The translations under genes and the position numbers were made by a program. Positions 35,919 through 45,654 of a stretch of 64,000 nucleotides of DNA are shown one piece after another. Where the stretch lies: positions 659,289 through 723,288 of the forward strand of contig OY282446.1 of the NCBI GenBank assembly GCA_958295975.1, in the 5' to 3' direction. Source of the DNA: Tepidiformaceae bacterium. Its GTDB lineage: Bacteria > Chloroflexota > Dehalococcoidia > Tepidiformales > Tepidiformaceae. The stretch's first letter is position 1. Each line of letters starts with the position of its first letter. The notes beneath the pieces were generated by a model. That model did no database searches. It saw only the letters and a list, made by a program, of their open reading frames with translations, and had not been told where the DNA came from.

Positions 35919-38299
35919 CGCGTGACGACCAGCTCGGCGACGGGGAGGCGGTAGACGGTCGCGCGCTTCCCGTCGACATCCACGTCGAAAACGGTATCGA
36001 GGAACGTCCCGAAGGGGGGCATGACGCCGTCGAGGTAACGCTCGCGCTCGAGGCTCGCGACGACGACGTAGCTCGCGCCCAGTTCGCGCAGGGCGGCCAG
36101 CGCCTCCTCCGCGCCGGGGGCGGTGTAGACGCGATCGACGAGGTCCTGGCGGTGGGTAATTCCGGCGCGCGCACCCGCGCCGCGCCACTGGAGCTGATGG
36201 CCGGGCCAGCCGACGGGGGCCTGCAGGCCGGTACGCATGCTCACGCGGTTGACGGCGCTGTAGTCGATGCGCGGCTGCTGGCGGGACCGCCGGGGCCGTC
36301 CGTCGTCGCCGCGCTCCCAGCGCCGCCCCGACGCCTCGACGACGACGGCGGCGCCTGCGGCGTTCTCCGCCAGCCAGCGGACGAGCCCGCGCTCGGAGGA
36401 ATCGACCCCCGAGACGGAGCCGTCGAGCCCGTGGTTGCGGGCGAATCCGTCCGCGCGGTTGGGAACGGCGATGACGGCGTAGACGAGCGCGGCGGCGAAG
36501 AGCAGGGCGGCGGGGGCGGCCAGCACGGGCCGGATGCGGGGGGCCATGCCGCGCAGCGCGGCGACGAGGGCGACCGCCGCCGCCACGGAGAGGATGATTC
36601 GCGCCTGGAGGGAGACCTTGTAGAAGGTGTTGTAGCGCGGCAGATAGTTCAGGTAGTTGTCGCCCACGAAGAGCAGCTCGACGCCGTACAGGAGGAGCAG
36701 GGCGAAGGCCGCGAGTCCGGCGACCACGGCGGCGCGGTGGCGGCGGCGGGCGAGCGCGAACGCGGTGCCGGTGAACAGCCAGACGGCGGCGGCGTGGAGC
36801 GCGAGCGTGACCCATCCGCCCGCGCCCCGGGCGTCGAACGCGGCGGAGAGTCCGTCGCGGGTGGCGGCGAGGATCAGCCAGAGCGCGAGCGGCAGGAGCG
36901 GGGCCGCCAGGGCCACGGCGAAGGGGCGGGCGGACGACGGCGCCCTCCGCACGAACGCCCAGCCCAGCACGGGCATCGCGAAGAGGATGAGCGCGCCGAA
37001 TTGCAGGAAAAGGTGCTCGGGGCGCGTGCCCGCTCCGGCGTAGCCGTACAGCCCCGACGCCGCCGAGCTGAACGCGCCGTACCAGGGGGCGTAGGCGACG
37101 ATGGCGAGGATGGCGGGCGGCAGGAGCCAGGAGAGCGCGGCCACGACGCGACGCGTCGCCGCGCGGGGCTCCCCCGCGCGCAGGTTCCGGGCGACGACGG
37201 CGGCGGCGAGGATGGCGGCGAAGGTGACGGCGTCCCAGGTGTTGACGAAGGCGATGCCGCCGAAGACGAGGGCGACGACGATGAGCGGGACGGGCCGCCG
37301 CCGGTGGTCGCGCCAGGAGAGCGCGCCGCGGCCCCGCCAGAGGGCGGCGGCGATGGCGATGGCGAGGAGCATGGCGGGAATGGCCATCACGTGCGCGTGC
37401 AGATCGCCGAGGATGAAGCTGTAGGCGGGGAAGGCCGTGATGGTGTCGGGCACGAGGTGCGAGGCGCGCCACCAGAACCAGTACGCGTCGGGATACCACG
37501 TCGCCGAGCGCGCGGCGGGGTCGTCGGGGAGGAAGGATTCGATGCCGAAGGCCTCGAACGCGCCCTGCGGCGCGGCCCCGTGCGCGGCGGCGAGCTGGAA
37601 CGGGCCGAGCAGCGAGCCGGAGAACAGCAGCAGCAGGACGCCGCCCGCGGCGGCGGCGGCGATCCAGCCGCGCGCGCGTCCGCCGAGCAGCCAGCGCGCG
37701 AGGGCCGCGCAGAGGGAGGCCGCGGCGGTTCCGGCGCTGGCGAACACGGCGGCGAGGGCAAGGTTGTAGCCGACGGCGGCGGACGCGCCGGACGAGGCCG
37801 TGAGGATGACCGCCTGAAGATGGCCGCCGTAGTAGTAGCTCAGGCGCTCGCCCCCCATCCAGGGGTCGTGCGGGGGGTAGTCGGGGGAGACGAGCAGCGC
37901 GTTCAGGAAGGTGAGGTTCATCGGGTATTCGGGCGCGGGGCCGGGAACGTAGGCGCGGAACCAGGCGAAGGCGAAGAAGAGGAGCGTGAAGAGCGCGGCG
38001 GCCACGGCCACGCCGGTCCGGCAGCGGCGGAAGGCGGCGCGCGCGCGCCCGTCGCGGATGGCCAGCGCGGCCATGGCGAGGGCGAACAGCGCGAGGGCGA
38101 GCAGGACGCCTCCGCGCCCGGCGGGCAGCGCGCCGATCACGCGCAGGAGGAAGTACCCGGCGGCCACGAGCATGAGGCCGAGCGCGAGGCTGAGCCCAGC
38201 CCCGCCGTCGGGGAAGCGCGCGAAGAGGCGGAAGGCCAGCGGCAGCGTGAACGCCGCGATGGCCATGGCGACGGCCCAGAAGGCGAGCGCCTCAGCCAC
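35915..38299 (-). CDS. DUF2298 (Chlor_Arch_YYY) membrane protein
   Basis: The 794-residue polytopic protein shows the DUF2298 signature. YYYGGHLQA follows DPWMGGERLS near residue 155, and LVPDTITAFPAYSFILGDLHAH near residue 285 is the most conserved stretch of the family (given here only as the segment names its residues). At the C terminus a soluble domain ends with YVVVASLERERYL. DUF2298 proteins occur with TIGR03663 proteins in Chloroflexota and archaea; the reaction is unknown, probably glycosyl transfer. The start is GTG, 9 bp after the ftsY stop. Confidence 0.9.
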   Translation of the reverse strand: MAEALAFWAVAMAIAAFTLPLAFRLFARFPDGGAGLSLALGLMLVAAGYFLLRVIGALPAGRGGVLLALALFALAMAALAIRDGRARAAFRRCRTGVAVAAALFTLLFFAFAWFRAYVPGPAPEYPMNLTFLNALLVSPDYPPHDPWMGGERLSYYYGGHLQAVILTASSGASAAVGYNLALAAVFASAGTAAASLCAALARWLLGGRARGWIAAAAAGGVLLLLFSGSLLGPFQLAAAHGAAPQGAFEAFGIESFLPDDPAARSATWYPDAYWFWWRASHLVPDTITAFPAYSFILGDLHAHVMAIPAMLLAIAIAAALWRGRGALSWRDHRRRPVPLIVVALVFGGIAFVNTWDAVTFAAILAAAVVARNLRAGEPRAATRRVVAALSWLLPPAILAIVAYAPWYGAFSSAASGLYGYAGAGTRPEHLFLQFGALILFAMPVLGWAFVRRAPSSARPFAVALAAPLLPLALWLILAATRDGLSAAFDARGAGGWVTLALHAAAVWLFTGTAFALARRRHRAAVVAGLAAFALLLLYGVELLFVGDNYLNYLPRYNTFYKVSLQARIILSVAAAVALVAALRGMAPRIRPVLAAPAALLFAAALVYAVIAVPNRADGFARNHGLDGSVSGVDSSERGLVRWLAENAAGAAVVVEASGRRWERGDDGRPRRSRQQPRIDYSAVNRVSMRTGLQAPVGWPGHQLQWRGAGARAGITHRQDLVDRVYTAPGAEEALAALRELGASYVVVASLERERYLDGVMPPFGTFLDTVFDVDVDGKRATVYRLPVAELVVTR

Positions 38300-38308
38300 G
38301 GGCGCGCC

Positions 38309-39307
38309 TCATGCCAGCAGCGCGTCCACGAAGGTGGCGGGGTCGAAGGGGGCGAGGTCGCCGAGGGCCTCGCCGGTGCCGATGAGGCGGACGGGGAGGC
38401 CGAGTTCGCCGGCGATGGCGAAGGTGATGCCGCCCTTCGCGGTGCCGTCCAGCTTGGCGAGAACGATGCCGGTCACGTTCACGGCCTCGGTGAAGGCGCG
38501 CGCCTGTAGCAGGCCGTTCTGGCCGGTGGTGGCGTCCAGCACGAGCAGGGTTTCGTGGGGCGCGTCGGGATGGCGGCGCTGGATGACGCGCACGACCTTC
38601 CGCAGCTCCTCCATGAGGTTCGCCTTCGTGTGCAGCCTGCCCGCGGTGTCGATGACGGCGACGGCGCCCCCGGCGGCCTCGGCGGCGGCGAGGGCGTCGA
38701 ACACGACGGCCCCCGGGTCGCCGCCGGGCTGGTGGGCGACGACGCGCGCGCCGAGCCGTTCGCCCCAGGCGCGCAGCTGGTCGATGGCGGCGGCGCGAAA
38801 GGTGTCGGCGGCGGCGAGGACGGGCGTGTGGCCGCCCTCCCGCAGCGCCGCCGCGAGCTTGGCGATGGACGTCGTCTTGCCCGCGCCGTTGACCCCCACG
38901 ACGAGGATGACGAGCGGCTCGGGGAAGGGCGCGTCCCAGCGCGGGGGGGCGACGGCGGGGGCCTCGAGGATGGCGACGAGCTCGTCGCGCAGGATGGCGC
39001 GGACCCCGTCGGCGGTGGTGACGCCGGTGTCGCGCACGCGCGCGCGCACGCCGTCGAGGATGCGCCCGGCGACGGCGACGCCGGTGTCGGCGGCGATGAG
39101 CAGCTCTTCCAGCTCCTCCCACAGGTCGTCGCCGAATTCGCGGCGCTCGAAGAGCGCGCCGATGCGCCCGAAGAGGCCGGAGCGGCTGCGGGCGAGGGCG
39201 CGTTCGGCCTGGGCGCGCATCTCGCCGGTTTCCCCGGCGGTGAAGCCGGGGGCGGCGTCCCCCGCGGGGGCGTCTTCGTCAGCCGAACGCCGTCGCCAGA
39301 AGCGCAT
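38309..39307 (-). CDS. ftsY: Signal recognition particle receptor FtsY
   Basis: FtsY docks SRP-ribosome complexes at the membrane. The 332-residue protein has a short acidic/basic A region (residues 1-40), the N helical bundle, and the GTPase G domain with GVNGAGKTTS near residue 138, DTFRAAAIDQL near residue 170, DTAGRLHTKAN near residue 224 and TKLDG-type AKLDGTAKGG near residue 280. GGAGAGG precedes the ATG. It follows smc by 74 bp and is the housekeeping start of the string that continues into the envelope genes. Confidence 0.97.
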   Translation of the reverse strand: MRFWRRRSADEDAPAGDAAPGFTAGETGEMRAQAERALARSRSGLFGRIGALFERREFGDDLWEELEELLIAADTGVAVAGRILDGVRARVRDTGVTTADGVRAILRDELVAILEAPAVAPPRWDAPFPEPLVILVVGVNGAGKTTSIAKLAAALREGGHTPVLAAADTFRAAAIDQLRAWGERLGARVVAHQPGGDPGAVVFDALAAAEAAGGAVAVIDTAGRLHTKANLMEELRKVVRVIQRRHPDAPHETLLVLDATTGQNGLLQARAFTEAVNVTGIVLAKLDGTAKGGITFAIAGELGLPVRLIGTGEALGDLAPFDPATFVDALLA

Positions 39308-39381
39308 CGCGCCGCCTCTCCGCCATCGCCGGGATGGCGCGCCCGATTCTCCCCGACGCCGCGCGCACGCGCACGCGCCCC

Positions 39382-42300
39382 TCAGCGGCTGACGGCGGGG
39401 GCGGACGGGCGCGGCCCGGCGGAGGCGGCCAGCGGGCGCTGCGCGGGCGCGCCGCCGGGCAGGTCGGAGAGGCGCAGGGAGAGCGTGGCGGAGACGCCGC
39501 CCGGCCCCATGGAGACGCCGTAGATGGCGTCGGTGGCCTCGATCGTGCGGCGGTTGTGGGTGACGACGAGGAACTGCGTGCGCCCGGCGAGGCGCGCCAG
39601 CTCGGCCACGAAGCGGCCCACGTTGGCCTCGTCGAGGGCGGCGTCCACCTCGTCGAGCACGCAGAAGGGGGCGGGGTTCACGGAGAGCAGCGCGAACAGC
39701 AGGGCCACGGCGGTGAGGGAGCGTTCGCCGCCGGAGAGCAGGCTGAGGCTGCTGAGGCGCTTGCCCGGGGGCTGCGCCTCGATCTCGATGCCGGAATCGA
39801 TCACGTCGCCGGGGTCGAGCAGCTGCAGGCGCGCGCGCCCGCCGCCGAAGAAGGCCGTGAAGTAGCTGCCGAAGGCCGCGTTCACGCTGGTGAAGGCGGC
39901 GTTGAAGCGGGTGCGGATCTCCTCGTTCAGCTCCGCGATCGCGCCCTGCAGGCGGGCCTCCGCGTCGGTCAGGTCCCGCAGCTGGCCGGTGAGGAAGGAG
40001 TGGCGCTCCTCGCTCTCGCGGAAGTCCTCCAGCGCTTCCTCGTTGATGGGGCCGAGCTTGCGGATGGAGAGGCGCACGGCGGCGATTTCGGCCTCGATGG
40101 CGGCGGCGTCGACGGCGGGCGGCTCCGGTTCGGCGGCGGCGGGCGGCTCGATGCCCTCGCGCGCCATCTCGCCCCGCAGCGTTTCGAGCCGGTCGTGGGC
40201 GCGGGCCAGTTCGGCCTCCAGTTCGAGGCGGCGGGCGCGGGCCTCAAGCAGGGCGGCCTGCGCCTCGGCGTAGGCCGCCTGCACGGAGCGCTCGTGCGCC
40301 TCCAGGCGGTGCAGCTCGTCGCGGTCGGGGGCGCTGTCCTCGCTGACGCGGGCCCGTTCGGCGCGGAGGCCCTCGAGTTCGCGCGTCTGGCGTTCGACGG
40401 CCCCGGCGAAGGCGGCGGCCTCGCCCTCGAGCTCGCCGAGGCGGAGGCGGCGCTGGGCGAGGCGGGCGTTGAGGCGCTCGACCGAGCGCCGCCGCAGTTC
40501 GCGGGCGCGATCACGGGCGCGGGCCTCGCCCTCGGCGGCGGCGAGGCGGGCGCTGGCCTCCGAGACCTCGGCCACGGCCTGCTCGACGCGCACGGGGACG
40601 GCTTCGAGGCCGGCGGCCAGGCCCTCCAGTTCCGCGCCGAGCTCCGCGCGCCGGGCGGTGAGGCGGTCGAGCCGCTCGCGCAGCGCCTCCGCGTCGCCGG
40701 CGTCCGGAGCGCCAGCCAGCTGGCGGCGGCGCAGGTGGATGGCGGCCAGGTCGCGGCGCAGGCGGTGCAGGCGATCGCGCTCGCGGTCGCGATCGCGGCG
40801 GGCGGCGTCGAGGGCGGCGCGGCTCTCCGCGTGGGCGCGGTCGCCGTCGGCGGCGAGCTGCATGAGGCGCTCCACCGTCTCGCGGGCGCTGGCCACCTGC
40901 TGGTCGTGTTCGGCCACGAGCGCCTCCAGCTCGGCGATGCTGGCGGGGATCTCGTCCATCTCGCGCTGGCGGGCGAAGGTGAAGGGGTTTCCGGCGGAGG
41001 AGACGAGGCCGCCCGTGAGCACGCCCGAGGGGTCGAGGAAGGTGCCGTCCACGGTGACGACCGCGCCGAGGCCGCGGGCCAGCATGCGGCGGGCGGCCTG
41101 CAGGTCCTCGACCACGATGACGCGGCCGAGGAGGGCGTCGACGAGGTCGCGGAAGCGGTTCTCGCAGCGCACGAGGCGCGAGGCGACGCCGACGACGCCG
41201 TGCTCCTTCTGGAGGTTGAGGGGATGGACGCGGCGCAGGGCGTCGAGGGGGATGAACTGGGCGCGGCCCGCGGCGCGCTGCCGCAGGAGGTCGATGGCGC
41301 GGAAGGCCTGCTCCTCGCGTTCGACGACGACGGCGTGGAGGCGGTGTTCGAGGGCGGCGCTGATGGCGGCCTCGATCCCGGCGGGCACGCGCACGTGGCG
41401 CGAGAGGAGCCCGGCCACGCCCTCGATTTCGGGGGCCTCGCCGAGGCTGCCGGGGCGCACGTTCTCGATCAGCACCTGCCCCATGACGAGCACGTTGCGG
41501 GTGCCGAGGGCGATGCCCTCGTTCTCGTCGCGCACGCGCTTCAGCAGGTCGAGGCGGCCCCGCAGGGCGTCGAGCGCGCGCGCGCGCTCCCGCCCGGCGG
41601 CTTCGCGTTCGGCCAGTTCGACCTGCACGCGGGCGAGGCGGTCGCGGGCCCCGGCGGCGGATTCGCGCGCCTCCGCGAGGCGGGCCTCGGCGGCGGCGGC
41701 GCGCTCGCCCAGCGCGGCGAAGCGGCGGCCATAGCCGATGAGTTCGACGAGCAGGTGCTGGCGGCGCGCCTCGAGGGCGTCCGGCCCGGGGCCGGGCTCG
41801 CCGTCGGGCGCGCGCCCGGCGGCGTCCTCGATGCGGTCGTCGAGGGCGGCGAGCTGGCCGCGCAGCTCCTCGGCGCGGCGGTGGATGGCGGCGTCCTCGC
41901 GCTGGGCGATGGTGAGGGCGTCGCGGGCGTGGGCGAGGGCCGCGCGGGCGGCGGCGATCTCGTCCGCGGCGGCGGCGGCGCGCTCCCCGCCGTCGTCGTC
42001 CCCGTCCCCGGCGGCGAGCGCGATCCGCTCGCCCTCGATGCCCTCGATCTCGGCGCGCAGCTCCTCCAGGCGGGAGTCGGTCATGGCGTGGCGTTCGCGG
42101 TCGAGGGCGATGGCGTGTTCGAGGGCGCGGAGGCGGCTTTCGGCGTCGTCGCGGGCGCCCTCGCGGCGGGCGACGGCCTCGCGGCGGCGGGCGATCTCCT
42201 CGCCGAGGGCCTGGATCTGCTCGCGCATGGCGGTGGCGCGGGCGTCCACGGCCTCGTCCTCGGCGATGCGCTGGTCGAGCCCGGCGCGGGCGCGGGCGAT

Positions 42301-43020
42301 GGCGGTGCGCGTCTCGTCCCAGCGTCCGGCGTAGAGATCGCGCAGGAGGCGGGCGAGGCGGGCGGAGCGTTCGCGGTGCTCGTCCGCGCGGCTGGCCTGG
42401 CGGCGCAGGCGGCGCAGGCGCGGTTCGAGCTCGGCGACGATGAGCTCGACGCGGGCCATGTTCTCGCGGGTGCCCGCGAGGCGCGTGCGGGCGTCGGCGA
42501 TCTTCTGGCGGAAGCGCTTGACGTCGGCGGCCTCGTCGATCAGGGAGCGGCGGTCCTGGGGCGAGAGGCTGAGCACCTCGTCGACCATGCCCTGCCCCAT
42601 GACGGCGTAGCTGTTGCGGGCCACGTTGGCCTTCTGGAGCAGGTCGTTGAGGTCGCGCAGGCGGATGCGGGAGCCGTTGAGGAGGTACTCGCTGTCGCCG
42701 TCGCGGTAGGCGCGCCGCCCGATCTCGACCTCGGCGAAATCGAGGGGCAGCCAGCCGTCGGCGTTGTCGAGCGTGAGGACGACCTCGGCCATGCCCAGCG
42801 GGGGGCGGTCGCCGCCGCCGGAGAAGATGACGTCCTCCTGCCGGCGGGCGCGCAGGAGGCGCAGGCCCTGTTCGCCGAGCACCCAGCGCACGGCGTCGGC
42901 GACGTTGCTCTTGCCGGAGCCGTTGGGGCCGACGATGGCGGTGACGCCGGGGCCGAACTCGAACACGGTCTCGCGCGCGAAGCTCTTGAAGCCGTGGATG
43001 GCGAGGCGCTTGACGTACAC
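39382..43020 (-). CDS. smc: Chromosome segregation protein SMC
   Basis: The 1212-residue SMC condensin ATPase has an N-terminal head with Walker [10 protein letters not shown] near residue 32. Two coiled-coil arms flank the hinge (about residues 510-670, with [11 protein letters not shown] near its start and [10 protein letters not shown] after it). The C-terminal head has the signature [17 protein letters not shown] near residue 1115 and Walker [17 protein letters not shown] near residue 1138. The GTG start lies 2 bp after the rnc stop. The order rnc-smc-ftsY is widespread in bacteria. Confidence 0.97.
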   Translation of the reverse strand: MYVKRLAIHGFKSFARETVFEFGPGVTAIVGPNGSGKSNVADAVRWVLGEQGLRLLRARRQEDVIFSGGGDRPPLGMAEVVLTLDNADGWLPLDFAEVEIGRRAYRDGDSEYLLNGSRIRLRDLNDLLQKANVARNSYAVMGQGMVDEVLSLSPQDRRSLIDEAADVKRFRQKIADARTRLAGTRENMARVELIVAELEPRLRRLRRQASRADEHRERSARLARLLRDLYAGRWDETRTAIARARAGLDQRIAEDEAVDARATAMREQIQALGEEIARRREAVARREGARDDAESRLRALEHAIALDRERHAMTDSRLEELRAEIEGIEGERIALAAGDGDDDGGERAAAAADEIAAARAALAHARDALTIAQREDAAIHRRAEELRGQLAALDDRIEDAAGRAPDGEPGPGPDALEARRQHLLVELIGYGRRFAALGERAAAAEARLAEARESAAGARDRLARVQVELAEREAAGRERARALDALRGRLDLLKRVRDENEGIALGTRNVLVMGQVLIENVRPGSLGEAPEIEGVAGLLSRHVRVPAGIEAAISAALEHRLHAVVVEREEQAFRAIDLLRQRAAGRAQFIPLDALRRVHPLNLQKEHGVVGVASRLVRCENRFRDLVDALLGRVIVVEDLQAARRMLARGLGAVVTVDGTFLDPSGVLTGGLVSSAGNPFTFARQREMDEIPASIAELEALVAEHDQQVASARETVERLMQLAADGDRAHAESRAALDAARRDRDRERDRLHRLRRDLAAIHLRRRQLAGAPDAGDAEALRERLDRLTARRAELGAELEGLAAGLEAVPVRVEQAVAEVSEASARLAAAEGEARARDRARELRRRSVERLNARLAQRRLRLGELEGEAAAFAGAVERQTRELEGLRAERARVSEDSAPDRDELHRLEAHERSVQAAYAEAQAALLEARARRLELEAELARAHDRLETLRGEMAREGIEPPAAAEPEPPAVDAAAIEAEIAAVRLSIRKLGPINEEALEDFRESEERHSFLTGQLRDLTDAEARLQGAIAELNEEIRTRFNAAFTSVNAAFGSYFTAFFGGGRARLQLLDPGDVIDSGIEIEAQPPGKRLSSLSLLSGGERSLTAVALLFALLSVNPAPFCVLDEVDAALDEANVGRFVAELARLAGRTQFLVVTHNRRTIEATDAIYGVSMGPGGVSATLSLRLSDLPGGAPAQRPLAASAGPRPSAPAVSR

Positions 43021-43022
43021 GG

Positions 43023-43742
43023 TCAGCCCTCCACCGCGGCCCCGGCGAGGGCGTCGCAGGCGCAGCGGGCGGCCTCGTGCTGGGCGGCGCGCTTGCTCGC
43101 CCCCGCGCCGCGGCCGAGGCGGTCGCCGGAGACACGCACCTCGACCACGAAGCGGCGGTCGCCGTCCTCGCCCCGCTCCTCCACGGTCACGTATTCGGGC
43201 GGCTCGTGCCAGCGGGCCTGGACGAGGTGCTGGAGGGCGGACTTGGGGTCGAGGGCGGCGCCGCGGTCGCGCACGCGGTCGAATTCGGGCTTGAGCAGGC
43301 GCAGGGCGAGGGCGCGGGCCACGTTGAGGCCGCGGGCGCGGTAGACGGCGCCGAGCAGGGCCTCGAAGCCGCCCGCGAGGTTGCGGTCGCGGTCGCGGCC
43401 CCCGGCGGCTTCCTCGCCGCGCCCGAGGATGAGGCGCTCGCCGAGGCCGATGCGGCGGGCGGCGGCGGCGAGGGCGGCCCCGCACACGATCTCGGCGCGC
43501 ATGCGCGTGAGCTCGCCCTCGGAGGCGTCGGGGCGGGCGCGGAAGAGGGCGTTGGCCGCGATCATGCCGAGCACGGCGTCGCCGAGGAATTCGAGGCGCT
43601 CGTTGGAGCGGGCGCCGGAACCGCCCTCGTTGGGCCAGGAGGCATGGGTCAGCGCCTCGCGGAGGAGGTCGTCGGGAAGCGGGGGAATCCCGAGCCGCTC
43701 CGCCAGTTCGCCGCTCCCGGGCGCCGCGTCCGCGCTCTGCAA
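43023..43742 (-). CDS. rnc: Ribonuclease III
   Basis: RNase III cleaves double-stranded RNA in rRNA processing. The signature [13 protein letters not shown] and the distal acidic site ([11 protein letters not shown]) are present, followed by the dsRNA-binding domain ([20 protein letters not shown], ending near [11 protein letters not shown]). The frame is open to an ATG at 43793. However, that ATG lies inside a near-perfect -10 hexamer (TATGAT), so it cannot be in the transcript. The next usable start is the TTG at 43742, with GGTGGGGGTG ahead of it. This gives 239 residues, close to the usual length. Confidence 0.94.
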   Translation of the reverse strand: MQSADAAPGSGELAERLGIPPLPDDLLREALTHASWPNEGGSGARSNERLEFLGDAVLGMIAANALFRARPDASEGELTRMRAEIVCGAALAAAARRIGLGERLILGRGEEAAGGRDRDRNLAGGFEALLGAVYRARGLNVARALALRLLKPEFDRVRDRGAALDPKSALQHLVQARWHEPPEYVTVEERGEDGDRRFVVEVRVSGDRLGRGAGASKRAAQHEAARCACDALAGAAVEG

Positions 43743-43788
43743 GGCGATGCACCCCCACCGTCCGGTTTCGAATTGATAAGGCGGGATG

Positions 43789-43818
43789 ATCATATCGGGG
43801 GGCGTTTCGCGGTGTCAA
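43789..43818 (-). promoter_or_regulatory. Sigma-70-type promoter of rnc-smc-ftsY
   Basis: On the minus strand TTGACA (43818-43813) is a perfect -35 and TATGAT (43794-43789) a five-of-six -10, with an 18-bp spacer. The start point would be near 43782. It is the best promoter in the window and can drive the whole 17-kb minus-strand series. Confidence 0.85.
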
Positions 43819-43827
43819 GAAACCGGC

Positions 43828-43833
43828 TACCGT
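43828..43833 (+). promoter_or_regulatory. -10 element (TACCGT), leaderless start of the zinc-finger gene
   Basis: TACCGT ends 7 nt before the ATG at 43841, which has no Shine-Dalgarno sequence. It lies back to back with the rnc promoter. Confidence 0.4.
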
Positions 43834-43840
43834 TCCCGTC

Positions 43841-44236
43841 ATGAGCGAGACCCCCGCGGCCTGCCCGTGTTCGATCTGCGCCGAGCCCGTCGAGCGGCAC
43901 ACGGAGTCGTACTGCAACGGCTGCGGGCGGCTCTTCCACCTGAACCAGCGGGAGGACCTGCCGGGGCGCGATTGCGGCACGGTCTCCCTGAGCGAGGCGC
44001 ACCTGGCGCTGGAGTTCCTGTGCGCGGCCTGCGACGAGGCGGCGGCGGACGCGCCCGCGGAGCTGGCGGCGGTGCTGGACCTGGCCGAGGCGGCGGGCGC
44101 GGCGGGCATGTCCGAGGCCGCGCTGGCGGCGGAGGCGGCGGCGGGGCGGCTTCCCCACCGGCGCACGGCGGGCGGCGCGCTGCTGTTCGAGCGGGCGGCG
44201 GTGGAACGGCTGGCGCGCGCGGGCGGCGGCGCATGA
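43841..44236 (+). CDS. Zinc-finger protein with excisionase/MerR-like HTH
   Basis: The 131-residue protein starts with a Cys/His cluster resembling a RING/PHD-type double zinc site: CPCSIC, YCNGCGRLFH and FLCAAC within residues 8-66. The C-terminal part (MSEAALAAEAAAGRLPHRRTAGG, then LLFERAAVERLA) has the pattern of the small excisionase-type winged helix (HTH_17). I do not know a named family with this combination. It overlaps the next gene by 4 bp (ATGA) and diverges from rnc. Confidence 0.75.
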   Translation: MSETPAACPCSICAEPVERHTESYCNGCGRLFHLNQREDLPGRDCGTVSLSEAHLALEFLCAACDEAAADAPAELAAVLDLAEAAGAAGMSEAALAAEAAAGRLPHRRTAGGALLFERAAVERLARAGGGA

Positions 44237-44544
44237 GCCCCACGCGGCGGCGACGCCGACGGCTGGCGCGCGCGGGCGGCGGCGCGGGCGAGGCGGCGAC
44301 GGGAGCGGGGACGTCCCGGCCGCCGCTGCCGGAGTGGCGCTGGCGCACGCTGCCGGTGTTCGCGGCGCTCTCCGTCGGGCTGTTCACGGGGATCATCCTG
44401 GGCTCGGCGGTGACGGGCACGGGCATCGCGGGCACGGTCGTGTTCCTGATCGTGGCGGGGATGCTGGGCCTCTCCGTCTCGCGCCTGCTCACGCGGCTGC
44501 TGATGCGGCGCGGCTTCATCAGGCCACGCGCGCGGCGGCGCTGA
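44233..44544 (+). CDS. Small membrane protein with two transmembrane segments
   Basis: The 103-residue protein has a basic, disordered N terminus (about 35 residues), two hydrophobic helices (LPVFAALSVGLFTGIILGSA region, then GTVVFLIVAGMLGLSVSRLL region) and a basic C terminus. Its ATG overlaps the stop of the zinc-finger gene, so the two are probably expressed together. The function is unknown. Confidence 0.65.
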   Translation: MSPTRRRRRRLARAGGGAGEAATGAGTSRPPLPEWRWRTLPVFAALSVGLFTGIILGSAVTGTGIAGTVVFLIVAGMLGLSVSRLLTRLLMRRGFIRPRARRR

Positions 44545-44580
44545 CGCGCGCCGTGGCATGATGCGGAGGGGAGGGCGGCC

Positions 44581-45597
44581 ATGAGCTATACGGGACTGGT
44601 GCTGCACGGCGACCATGTGCGCGATCACGTGGAACAGGCGCAAGCGGGCGAGCGGCTCGGCTTCGCCAGCGGCTGGGTGACGGAGGTGAACGAGCCGGAC
44701 GCGATCACGGTGCTGGCGGCGGCGGCGGCGGGCACGGAGCGCATGCGCCTGGGCACGGGCATCGCGCCCATCTTCCTGCGCGACCCGTATCTGGCGGCGA
44801 TGTCGTTCTGGTCGCTGCAGGACCTGAGCGGGGGGCGCATGACGGCGGGCTTCGGCGTGAGCACGCCCGTGATCGTGGACGGCTGGCACGGCCAGCCCTG
44901 GGGCCGCCCGCGCGCGCACATGCGGGAGTACGTGGACCTCTTCCGACGCATGACGGCGGGCGAGCGGCTGCGCCACGAGGGGCTCTACCGCACGCGCGCG
45001 CCCGCGCTGCCCGCGGCGGACCCGCCCATCCCCGTCTACGTGGGCGCGCTGGGCGAGGGCATGCTGGAGCTGGCGGGGGAGGTCGCCGACGGCGTGATCC
45101 TGAACTACCCCACGGCGACCTCCATCGCGCGCGCGGTGGAGGCCATTGAGCGGGGCATCGCGCGGGCCGGACGGGAGCGTGCGGAGGTGCGCGTGATCGC
45201 CTTCGCGCGCACGGTCCTGCACGAGTCGTACGAGGCCGCCGCCACGCCCATCAGGGAGGAGCTGCTGGCCTACATGATGGCGCCGGTCTACCGCGGGGTG
45301 TTCACCGGGGACGGCTTCGGGGAGGAGTGCGAGACGTTCGCGCGGCGCTGGGAGGCGCGCGAGCGGGCGGAGGCGATCGCGGGCATCTCCGAGCGCTTCG
45401 TGCGCGCCCACGCGGTGGTGGGGCGCAACGCCGGGGAGTGCCGCGAGCAGGCGGAGGCGCTGCTGGCGGCGGGCCTCGACGAGGCGCTGCTCTATCCCGT
45501 CGCGCCCGCGGGGGCGGCGGACCCGCAGGCGGCGGTGCTGGAAACGATACGGGCGCTCGCGCCCCGCCAGGCGGGCGGCGGCTCGCCCGCGCATTGA
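44581..45597 (+). CDS. LLM class flavin-dependent oxidoreductase (F420/FMN type)
   Basis: The 338-residue TIM-barrel protein belongs to the bacterial luciferase-like superfamily. Characteristic segments are LGFASGWVTEVNEPDAITVLA near residue 25 (family strand 1-2), MRLGTGIAPIFLRDP near residue 56, FWSLQDLSGGRMTAGFGV near residue 77 and IPVYVGALGEGMLELAGE near residue 143. Many such enzymes use coenzyme F420, others FMN; the substrate is unknown. The ATG is preceded by GGAGGGGAGG. The TGA stop is part of the putative -35 box of the next gene. Confidence 0.9.
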   Translation: MSYTGLVLHGDHVRDHVEQAQAGERLGFASGWVTEVNEPDAITVLAAAAAGTERMRLGTGIAPIFLRDPYLAAMSFWSLQDLSGGRMTAGFGVSTPVIVDGWHGQPWGRPRAHMREYVDLFRRMTAGERLRHEGLYRTRAPALPAADPPIPVYVGALGEGMLELAGEVADGVILNYPTATSIARAVEAIERGIARAGRERAEVRVIAFARTVLHESYEAAATPIREELLAYMMAPVYRGVFTGDGFGEECETFARRWEARERAEAIAGISERFVRAHAVVGRNAGECREQAEALLAAGLDEALLYPVAPAGAADPQAAVLETIRALAPRQAGGGSPAH

Positions 45598-45623
45598 CTC
45601 CTTCCCCACGCTTCCCCCACTAT
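45594..45623 (+). promoter_or_regulatory. Candidate promoter of the leucine-rich-repeat gene
   Basis: TTGACT (45594-45599) and CACTAT (45618-45623) are 18 bp apart. An upstream ATG at 45622 overlaps the -10 box, which favours the ATG at 45655 as the true start. Confidence 0.4.
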
Positions 45624-45654
45624 GCCGTCAACCCGCGCGGGGGAACGTTCTCAC

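Noticed and set aside
39382-45609. A single open frame spanning smc, rnc and the oxidoreductase antisense region
   Set aside because: High GC leaves one frame open by chance. Only the part from the GTG at 43020 has SMC similarity.
45622-45654. ATG at 45622 as the start of the LRR protein
   Set aside because: It overlaps the probable -10 box and lacks a ribosome-binding site; the ATG at 45655 has GGGGGAA.
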